From NCBI GenBank assembly GCA_018648945.1, contig JABGQJ010000288.1, forward strand, positions 1-8,896: DNA of 8,896 bases. Reading direction: 5' to 3'. The stretch is from Victivallales bacterium (GTDB lineage: Bacteria > Verrucomicrobiota > Lentisphaeria > Oligosphaerales > Lenti-02). Positions 1 to 5,939 of this stretch are shown here, piece after piece (positions within the stretch are counted from its first letter, which is position 1; each line of letters opens with the position of its first letter). Below the pieces are notes generated by a model. It saw only the letters and a list, made by a program, of their open reading frames with translations. It did no database searches and had not been told where the DNA came from. A program made the position numbers and the translations under genes.

Positions 1-555
1 CTGACGCCGCCCTGGCGCCGCGTTACGTACGCCGAACTCGTCGCCGAGCGCATGGGCGAGGACTGGTACGACTTGCCCGTCGAGACCAAGCGCGAGAAGG
101 CCCGCGCCCTGGAACTGACCGTCATGGACGACTGGTCGGCCGAAGATATCACCCACGAGATCTACGAGAAGGTGATCGAGCATACTCTCATCCAGCCCAC
201 CTTCGTGACTCGCATGCCTGCCTTCCTCGTCCCGCTGGCGAAGAAATGTGCCGATGACCCGAGCGTGGTGGATGTCTACGAACTGGAGATCAACGGCCAG
301 GAGATCTCCCCTGGCTACTCCGAGCTCAACGACCCCATCGAGCAGCGCTCCCGTTTTGACCAGCAACTGATCGATGCGCAGGACGACGAGCACGAAGTCG
401 AACGCATCGATGAAGATTTCCTGACCGCCATGGAGCATGGCATGCCTCCCGCTGGGGGCCTCGGCATGGGAATCGACCGCCTCGTCATGTTGCTCACCGG
501 GGTCGATTCCATTCGCGACGTCATCCTCTTCCCCCAGATGCGTCCCAGCCACTAG
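1..555 (+). CDS. lysS: Lysyl-tRNA synthetase, class II, C-terminal part (5' end outside window)
   Basis: This enzyme charges tRNA-Lys with lysine using ATP in the cytoplasm. The frame is open from base 1 and ends at TAG 553-555, so 184 C-terminal residues are present and the N-terminal anticodon-binding domain and motif 1 lie outside. Visible landmarks are a QPTF segment, then the strand and loop reading [19 protein letters not shown], which corresponds to the ATP/lysine pocket of LysRS. Near the end comes class II motif 3 ([14 protein letters not shown]), then the family-typical [12 protein letters not shown] tail. The spacing of these blocks and the final residues match bacterial LysRS better than the shorter paralogue EpmA, although EpmA cannot be fully excluded without the N-terminus. 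The pocket loop has Q and P where E. coli-type enzymes have R and N (GGREIGNGFSE). The next gene starts 35 bp downstream, so read-through into it is possible. Confidence 0.93.
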   Translation: MTPPWRRVTYAELVAERMGEDWYDLPVETKREKARALELTVMDDWSAEDITHEIYEKVIEHTLIQPTFVTRMPAFLVPLAKKCADDPSVVDVYELEINGQEISPGYSELNDPIEQRSRFDQQLIDAQDDEHEVERIDEDFLTAMEHGMPPAGGLGMGIDRLVMLLTGVDSIRDVILFPQMRPSH

Positions 556-590
556 CCGCCGCCGCCGCTCTCTCAGGGAGACTGCTGACC

Positions 591-1892
591 ATGCCGAAGA
601 TCATCGTCCAACAGGGCTATCGCCAGATCAGCGAGTTCGACGTCCCCGAAGGCGAAACCACCATTGGGCGCAGTCCGGACTGCGATCTCACCCTCGCTCG
701 CCAAGGGGTATCGCGCGTACATCTCAAGATCGTGCGCGCTGGCGAGGTCGTCACTGCCGAAGACCTTGGCAGCCGCAATGGCACGTTCCTCAACGGCGTC
801 CCAGTTACGGCTCCGTCCCAGCTCAAACACATGGATGTCGTCCAGCTCGGCGACACCATGCTGCTCTACAACGAGCTGGACTCCGACAACGACGACCACA
901 CGGTCCACCCCACGATCGAGGCCGAAAGTAAGACCTTCGATTTCGCCTACGTGAAGCGGACGGTCGATGCCGTCCGCGGGAACATCGCCAAGGTCATCCA
1001 GGGCAAGGATGAAGTGATCCAGCGAGTTCTGCTCGCCTTGCTCAGCGATGGCCACGTGCTGATCGAGGACGTGCCGGGGGTGGGCAAGACCATGCTGGCC
1101 CGCGCCCTGGCCAAGAGCATCCGCACCGAGTTCAAGCGCATCCAGTTCACCCCCGACCTCCTGCCGACGGATGTGACTGGCGTGAATGTCTACGACGAGC
1201 AGAGCGGCCAGTTCACCTTCATCCCCGGCCCCATCTTCGGCAACGTCATCCTCTCCGACGAGATCAACCGCGGCACCCCGCGCGTGCAGTCCAGCCTGTT
1301 GGAGTGCATGTCCGAATCCAAAGTGACGGTGGATGGCCGGGTGCATGTGCTGCGCAAGCCGTTCTTCGTCATCGCCACGCAGAATCCGGTGGAGTTCCAC
1401 GGCACGTACCCCCTGCCGGAAGCCCAACTGGACCGGTTCCTGATGCGTCTCTCGGTGGGCTACCCCGAGATGGCCGTGGAGAAGGACATCCTCCAGAGCC
1501 AGATGGCTGCACACCCACTCAATGAGATCTCCTACGTGGCAACCGCCACTGAGATCCTGCAGTGCCAGGCGCTGGTCCGGACGGTGCACGTCTCCGAACC
1601 CGTCAAGGACTACATCGTCACGATCATCGACGCCACCCGTCGCCACCCGGCGTTCCCCTACGGTTGCAGCCCCCGCGCCGCCCTGGCGCTGATGCATGCC
1701 AGCCAAGCCCAGGCGGCCAGCGAAGGACGCGACTACGTCCTGCCACGGGACGCGCGCGATCTGGCCGTTCACGTGCTCGCGCACCGCCTGCCACTCCGCC
1801 TGCAGGCACGCAGCGAATGGGAGAGTACCAGTGCCGTGGTGGAGAGCATCCTTGCCGAGTTCCCCCTGTCGAAGTGGGAACAGAACAACTAG
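591..1892 (+). CDS. FHA domain-MoxR AAA+ ATPase fusion
   Basis: This is a predicted cytoplasmic AAA+ chaperone-like ATPase of the MoxR family, 433 aa, with a phosphothreonine-binding FHA domain in front. The FHA domain spans about residues 1-97 and keeps its signature residues: G26-R27, S41-x-x-H44, N63-G64 and N68-G69. An acidic linker (about 98-115) follows. The ATPase has Walker A VPGVGKT (161-167), Walker B LSDEINR (221-227), the sensor-1 region ATQNPVE with N265, and the sensor-2-like SPRAAL at 360-365. All catalytic motifs look intact. MoxR proteins usually are about 320-350 aa and lack FHA, so the extra length is the FHA part plus linker. The ATG is preceded by CAGGGAG at 574-580. The DUF58 gene follows after 26 bp, the usual MoxR partner. 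Inference: binding to a phosphorylated partner, or autoregulation by a Ser/Thr kinase, targets or switches the ATPase. No kinase gene is in the window. Confidence 0.93.
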   Translation: MPKIIVQQGYRQISEFDVPEGETTIGRSPDCDLTLARQGVSRVHLKIVRAGEVVTAEDLGSRNGTFLNGVPVTAPSQLKHMDVVQLGDTMLLYNELDSDNDDHTVHPTIEAESKTFDFAYVKRTVDAVRGNIAKVIQGKDEVIQRVLLALLSDGHVLIEDVPGVGKTMLARALAKSIRTEFKRIQFTPDLLPTDVTGVNVYDEQSGQFTFIPGPIFGNVILSDEINRGTPRVQSSLLECMSESKVTVDGRVHVLRKPFFVIATQNPVEFHGTYPLPEAQLDRFLMRLSVGYPEMAVEKDILQSQMAAHPLNEISYVATATEILQCQALVRTVHVSEPVKDYIVTIIDATRRHPAFPYGCSPRAALALMHASQAQAASEGRDYVLPRDARDLAVHVLAHRLPLRLQARSEWESTSAVVESILAEFPLSKWEQNN

Positions 1893-1918
1893 CAGCCCCG
1901 TGGGCACAAAGGAGACCG

Positions 1919-3136
1919 ATGCGGTTTGTCTGGCCAACATCCCGAGGCTGGTTCGTGGCACTCAGTAGCTTCGCCTGGTTGGGCGTGGCTCTGGTGAACC
2001 ACAGTGTGTTCGCGTTCCTCCTCGCCTGCGGGACCGCCGCCCTCACCGCCGTCAGCCTGCTCTGCGCACTGCTCTCCCTGCGCGGCATTCGGGTCATCCG
2101 CGCCACCAGTGGCGACGCCTCCACCGGCCAGGTCGTCGATCTCCCGCTACGGGTCGTCAACCTATCCTGGCGGCGACGACAGGACATCATCCTGGAAGAG
2201 CGCGTCCCGTTCGTTCCCGGCCGCATTCTTCGCATTGTCGTCCCCCCCCTCCTTTCCCACGAGGACCGTCTGGTCCGTCGCCGCGCGCTGGCGATGGTCC
2301 GGGGGGAATTCGATCTGGACCGGGTGGTCATCCGCAGCGGCGACCCCGCCGGGCTTTTCGCTCGGGAACGTCGCTTCCGTTGCCCCACCAGGGTGGTCGT
2401 CTATCCCGGCCTTGAGCCCGTGCCCGATCTCATTCTGAACCGCCACGAAACCATGCACTCCATGACCGCGAGCCCAATCAGCGCGGCTGGCATGAGCCAA
2501 GACTTCTACGGGGTGCGGGAATACACGCCCACCGACGGTCTTCGCTTCATCCACTGGCAGAGCAGCGCCCGCTATGGACGTCTGATGGTCAAGGAGTTCG
2601 AACGCAACGCAACCATGTCCGTTGCCGTCCTCCTGGATGCCAACGAGACCTTCGTCAGCGGCGACGACGAGATGTCGAACCTGGAGTACCAGATCCGGGC
2701 GGCCGCGAGCATCTGCCACCACTGCGCCGGGCTCTACTGCGAACTTGCCTTTGCCGCTGGCGGCGACCGCATCATTCTACAGCCACCCCGTCCCGCGCCC
2801 GAGGTCCAGCACGACATCCTGTACAACTTGGCCGCCCTCAAACCCGGCCGCGTCTCCCTGCCCGACGTGGCATTCGAGATGGCCAGCTTGCTCCCTGCCG
2901 GGACCGTCGTGTTCTGCCTCAGCCTCAGTCAGTCGCGCCCCCTGCAGGAAGCCTTGGAGACTCTCGTTGCCAGCGGCCTCGAGGTCCGGTGGTTCTGCGC
3001 CGAACGCGAGACCTTCCAGCCCAGGGCCAAGCGGCAACGCGCAACCGACGGTGCCCGCGCGCCCGGCAGTCGCTTGATCGCAGCCGCCCAACTCCGCCCC
3101 GACATGCGCCTGGAAGAGGCCCTTTCGCTATCCTAG
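1919..3136 (+). CDS. DUF58 domain protein, membrane-anchored
   Basis: This is a DUF58 family protein of 405 aa; the molecular role of the family is poorly defined, but it is a regular partner of MoxR ATPases. Two hydrophobic segments near the N-terminus (about residues 11-27 and 30-53) should anchor it in the membrane. The diagnostic DUF58 block lies at about 199-228: REYTPTDGLRFIHW, then SARYGRLMVKEFE. Just after it, the strand VAVLLDANET (235-244) sits where related proteins have a von Willebrand A-like metal site (DxSxS), but here only the aspartate D240 and T244 remain. The ATG at 1919 is chosen because AAAGGAG (1908-1914) lies 4 bp upstream. The same frame is open further upstream, but that part overlaps the MoxR gene and has no family similarity. 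Spacing of 26 bp from the MoxR stop indicates one operon. The C-terminal tail (about 365-405) is basic and poorly conserved in appearance. Confidence 0.9.
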   Translation: MRFVWPTSRGWFVALSSFAWLGVALVNHSVFAFLLACGTAALTAVSLLCALLSLRGIRVIRATSGDASTGQVVDLPLRVVNLSWRRRQDIILEERVPFVPGRILRIVVPPLLSHEDRLVRRRALAMVRGEFDLDRVVIRSGDPAGLFARERRFRCPTRVVVYPGLEPVPDLILNRHETMHSMTASPISAAGMSQDFYGVREYTPTDGLRFIHWQSSARYGRLMVKEFERNATMSVAVLLDANETFVSGDDEMSNLEYQIRAAASICHHCAGLYCELAFAAGGDRIILQPPRPAPEVQHDILYNLAALKPGRVSLPDVAFEMASLLPAGTVVFCLSLSQSRPLQEALETLVASGLEVRWFCAERETFQPRAKRQRATDGARAPGSRLIAAAQLRPDMRLEEALSLS

Positions 3137-3215
3137 CCTGATCTATCCATGAGCCATCTACTGCAACCCTCTACCGCACGCAACCCCAGAGTCCTGCACC
3201 CAACGCCGAGCTTGA

Positions 3216-3229
3216 CGTATCCCGATACG
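3216..3229. repeat. Perfect inverted repeat CGTATC-CC-GATACG
   Basis: The six-base arms 3216-3221 and 3224-3229 are exact reverse complements around a CC centre. As RNA this would fold as a five-pair stem with a four-base loop. No T-run follows, so a simple intrinsic terminator is unlikely. It could be an operator or part of a dispersed repeat together with the GC-rich hairpin that follows at 3237-3261. Confidence 0.6.
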
Positions 3230-3236
3230 CCTGCGC

Positions 3237-3261
3237 CCGGCTTGTGTGCGCAACGCGCCGG
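3237..3261 (+). repeat. GC-rich imperfect hairpin
   Basis: CCGGC (3237-3241) pairs with GCCGG (3257-3261). Inside it TTG (3242-3244) pairs with CAA (3251-3253), leaving a three-base bulge (3254-3256) and a six-base loop. The hairpin is followed by TCTTACG, not a proper T-tract, so terminator activity is uncertain. It lies eight bases after the palindrome at 3216-3229. Confidence 0.45.
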
Positions 3262-3312
3262 TCTTACGCACGCTAGCGACTTTCGTGACGATGTACATGT
3301 AGAGATTAGGCT

Positions 3313-3318
3313 AGAGGA
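3313..3318 (+). promoter_or_regulatory. Ribosome binding site AGAGGA supporting a TTG start
   Basis: AGAGGA sits 6 bp before TTG 3325-3327. It decides the start of the transglutaminase gene. The first in-frame ATG, at 3388, would cut away the first membrane helix. Confidence 0.65.
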
Positions 3319-3324
3319 ATCCGT

Positions 3325-5853
3325 TTGAAACGAGTTGGCCTGACATTGCCATTGCAGACAAGCTACCTGCTCCTCTTTGGGGTTAGCATGGTGGCGGCTC
3401 TCTGGATGAAGGGCGATCCCGTCCTCACTTTTGTCCTGCTCGGCAGTTTGCTTCCCCTCGGTCTCTTGGCCCGGTTGCCCGAACGCTTCTTCAACAGTGT
3501 GTTTCGCCAGGCGTTCCAGATCCTGCTTGCCGCCGGTGGCATCTACTGGGGCAAGATGCGTATGGAGCAGGCGTCCCTCGATCTCGCTCTGGTGGAGGTG
3601 ACCTCGCTGCTCGGCATGGCGCTCGTCATTGGTGGTGTGCGCAAGGAGTACGAGATGCTGGTCACCATCTCGGTCATTCTACTCGGCTTTGGCGGGCTCT
3701 CGCCGGGACGCCCGATGTATATGAAGGCCTTCTTTGGCTTCATCGCCCTGGCTGTCTTCCTCCTCTACCAGACCCGAACCCTCCGCCTCTTCGGCTTCAA
3801 GGATGACCCCCCGCCGCATGTTCCCTGGCTACGGCAGAACTGGGGGTACCGCGCCATGCACCTGGCCCTCACGGCTGGACTGACCTTCTGTTTGCTCACC
3901 ACCATCCCCATGCCTCGCGGGCGCGTGCATACCCGCGGCCTCTTCCCCGTTACCTTCGATGCCAAGCAAGGACTGGAATTCCCCGACCTGTGGCGCAACT
4001 GGGTCAAGCCCACCAAGAGTCTCTGGTCGGATGATCCCAATGTGGTGGAGACGGTTGATTCGGGCTCCAATCCCACGGTCATAGCCAGGAACTCGCCTCG
4101 CCTAGTCAAAGCCCAAGGTGGTCAGGCTTTCGATTCGCGCGAGGGTCTCGGCGGCTACGGCATCGGCAAGGATCTTGTCTTCCGGGTCCGCGCTCCCGCC
4201 AAGCTCTACTGGCTTGGCCAGGTGTACGACAGATACGACGGCAAGTCCTGGACTGCATCCCCCATGCTGCGGGATGGCAAGAGTGGACTGGATCGGTTTC
4301 GCCCGCGTGATCAGCAGGAGGTCCAGCAGGTGTTTCGGGTGGAAAAGAACGTCACCAAGCACCTCGTCGCGGCTTACCGGCCCATCAGATACGAGTACTT
4401 GAGCACCTCAACGGAGCTTGAGTTCCCCCTTCCCGGCAGCGTCGTCACCATCAACGATTACCTTGGCGGCATCACCTTCCGCAAACGGCCCCCGACCCCG
4501 CCCTGGACCTACCGGGTCACCTCCGTGCTTCCCGACCTCGGCTCGAACAACCCGATGGCGCCCTGGGAGAGCAATCACCGTCGAGGTTGGAACTACCGGT
4601 ACATAGCGGACCACTTGGTCTCCGGGCGTCTGCGGCGACTCGCCACGGAGATCACGGGGGGGCACGACGGAGCCATGAGAAAGGCCACCGCCCTGCGTGA
4701 CTTCCTGCGCAAGAACTACACCTACGACATCAATGCCCCCGCCATCCCGAGGGACCGGGAGGTGGTCGATTACTTCCTCTTCGAGACCAGGGAAGGCTAC
4801 TGTCAGCACTTCGCCCAGGCGCTCACGGTTCTCGCGCGGCTGTCAGGGCTCCCGAGTCGCTTGGCCACGGGGTTCCTCCCGGGGGACTACAACGTGCTGT
4901 CGAACTGCTTTGAGGTCTACGAGTACCACGCGCACGCCTGGTGCCAGATCTTCATCGAGCCCTGGGGGTGGCTGACCTTTGACGGCACGCCGCCAGGCGA
5001 ACTCCCCATGCAGAACACCACCTCTCTTCTCGGTAGCTTGATGGACCCCTTCGGGGAGGACTGGGCAGCCCATCCCCCGGAGTTCAACAAGCCCATCGAA
5101 GAAACCAAGAAGAGCACGAACGGAGAAGAGACAGCCAAGGACGACGACGCGGCCAGCGGGGAGAAGAAGAGCTTCTTCTCCAAGGCCGCTTCCCAAGTCT
5201 ACGAGAAGGCCGCCAGTGATTCCGGCAACCCCGACCCCACCCCACAGCAACTGGCGAAGGCTGCCATCATGAAAGCCTTCGAATGGGCGGGTGAGCTCTG
5301 GAGCGCGCTCCGCAACGGCGTGGCCGCCTGGGGAAAGCGAGTGTGGAGCAAGCTGAAGGGAGGGTTCGGCCGCCTGGTTGATTTCGCGAAGAGCCTGACC
5401 CTGGCCAGTGACATTGCCATCGGGCTGATCATGGTTGCCCTGGTGGTTCTCTGGAGGCGGCGCCAGAGGATTGCCCGGCGCATTCGTGTTTGGCGCTACC
5501 GACGCGCAACCGACCGCTTTTGGGGGACGGTGGTCGAGTCACGCCACGAGTCTCCGGCCACCGTCATCGGCCTCTGCCACAGTCTGGCCTGGCGCCTTCT
5601 CCGCCTCACGGGCCAACACCGACCTGGCAACCTTGACGCGGTGGAGTTCTCCGAGTGGCTGACGGGACGCGATCCCGAGTTGGGGCGGGAGATGTCCGTG
5701 CTCGCCCCCACCATCGCCCGCCGGTTGTTCAGCCGCAGCCTCCCGGACCGCGAAGAGGCAGATGACGTATATGGGGCCACAGCTCGCCTGCGCCAGCTGG
5801 TCCTCGACCGTCTGCAGGACCCCACTCGCCCGGTCCGTCCAGCCCAGGTCTGA
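3325..5853 (+). CDS. Membrane transglutaminase-like protein with DUF4129-type C-terminus (TgpA-like)
   Basis: This 842-aa multi-domain membrane protein starts at a TTG. Hydrophobic helices are seen at about residues 12-28, 33-49, 62-76, 87-105, 109-124, 135-149 and 177-195. A long extracytoplasmic part follows. The transglutaminase/protease-like core has the complete triad: Cys493 in EGYCQHFA, His537 in HAHAW, and Asp553 in FDGTP. A charged linker (about 588-638) and a Trp-rich amphipathic stretch (about 640-690) lead to one more membrane helix (about 693-711) followed by an Arg-rich cytoplasmic flank. The end (about 725-835) resembles DUF4129. This layout matches the DUF3488/transglutaminase/DUF4129 proteins that commonly sit beside MoxR and DUF58 genes. 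The substrate is unknown; the fold can act as a protease, a cross-linking enzyme or a deamidase. It is separated from DUF58 by 188 bp, so it may have its own promoter or be reached by read-through. Confidence 0.92.
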   Translation: MKRVGLTLPLQTSYLLLFGVSMVAALWMKGDPVLTFVLLGSLLPLGLLARLPERFFNSVFRQAFQILLAAGGIYWGKMRMEQASLDLALVEVTSLLGMALVIGGVRKEYEMLVTISVILLGFGGLSPGRPMYMKAFFGFIALAVFLLYQTRTLRLFGFKDDPPPHVPWLRQNWGYRAMHLALTAGLTFCLLTTIPMPRGRVHTRGLFPVTFDAKQGLEFPDLWRNWVKPTKSLWSDDPNVVETVDSGSNPTVIARNSPRLVKAQGGQAFDSREGLGGYGIGKDLVFRVRAPAKLYWLGQVYDRYDGKSWTASPMLRDGKSGLDRFRPRDQQEVQQVFRVEKNVTKHLVAAYRPIRYEYLSTSTELEFPLPGSVVTINDYLGGITFRKRPPTPPWTYRVTSVLPDLGSNNPMAPWESNHRRGWNYRYIADHLVSGRLRRLATEITGGHDGAMRKATALRDFLRKNYTYDINAPAIPRDREVVDYFLFETREGYCQHFAQALTVLARLSGLPSRLATGFLPGDYNVLSNCFEVYEYHAHAWCQIFIEPWGWLTFDGTPPGELPMQNTTSLLGSLMDPFGEDWAAHPPEFNKPIEETKKSTNGEETAKDDDAASGEKKSFFSKAASQVYEKAASDSGNPDPTPQQLAKAAIMKAFEWAGELWSALRNGVAAWGKRVWSKLKGGFGRLVDFAKSLTLASDIAIGLIMVALVVLWRRRQRIARRIRVWRYRRATDRFWGTVVESRHESPATVIGLCHSLAWRLLRLTGQHRPGNLDAVEFSEWLTGRDPELGREMSVLAPTIARRLFSRSLPDREEADDVYGATARLRQLVLDRLQDPTRPVRPAQV

Positions 5854-5939
5854 CGGATCGAGTTGCCAGCCGCCCGCCAGAGGCTATGGTCGCTGGGTCG
5901 ATCCTCTCTCCCGACCATCTGAGAACCCGGAGCAACCCC
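5854..5939 (+). promoter_or_regulatory. Leader of the fucosidase gene with two interlocking inverted repeats
   Basis: GGATCGA (5855-5861) is the exact reverse complement of TCGATCC (5898-5904), and ATGGTCG (5886-5892) is the exact reverse complement of CGACCAT (5912-5918). The arms alternate in a 1-2-1'-2' order, which is the topology of a pseudoknot or of two competing hairpins. No T-run follows, so a plain terminator is not evident. The two pairs may be operator half-sites, a structured leader RNA, or chance. The ribosome binding site GGAG at 5929-5932 lies just outside the repeats. Confidence 0.35.
5929..5932 (+). promoter_or_regulatory. Ribosome binding site GGAG deciding the fucosidase start
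   Basis: GGAG lies 7 bp before ATG 5940. The upstream in-frame ATG at 5886 has AGAGG only 2 bp away and would add 18 residues with no family similarity, so 5940 is preferred. Confidence 0.65.

Larger units (their letters stand above)
3137..3324 (+). other. Spacer between DUF58 and transglutaminase genes, hairpin-rich
   Basis: This 188-bp gap is the longest non-coding stretch in the window. It contains a perfect short inverted repeat at 3216-3229, a second imperfect hairpin at 3237-3261, and overlapping 8-bp palindromes ATGTACAT (3291-3298) and TACATGTA (3294-3301). I find no open frame with a good ribosome binding site, no T-tract after either hairpin, and no convincing -35/-10 pair. It could hold a promoter or attenuator for the transglutaminase gene, a transcript-processing site, or a copy of a dispersed intergenic repeat. 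Confidence 0.6.

Noticed and set aside
1562..1918. Upstream extension of the DUF58 reading frame
   Set aside because: The extension overlaps the MoxR gene and gives an Arg/Pro/Ala-rich sequence without family likeness. ATG 1919 has a strong ribosome binding site and leads into the membrane segments.
573..1961. A 462-codon open frame on the minus strand across the FHA-MoxR gene
   Set aside because: It is the antisense of a gene with intact FHA and AAA+ motifs. It has no domain of its own and reflects the codon bias of GC-rich DNA.
3237..3266. Intrinsic terminator after the DUF58 gene
   Set aside because: The hairpin is bulged and is followed by TCTTACG, not by a run of T. It also lies 100 bp after the stop codon.
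3281..3309. Possible promoter before the transglutaminase (TTTCGT, 17 bp, GATTAG)
   Set aside because: Both hexamers match the sigma-70 consensus poorly, so the call would be little better than chance.
5886..5939. Upstream ATG for the fucosidase
   Set aside because: Its ribosome binding site is only 2 bp away, and the 18 added residues are not family-like. The codon also falls inside an inverted repeat arm.
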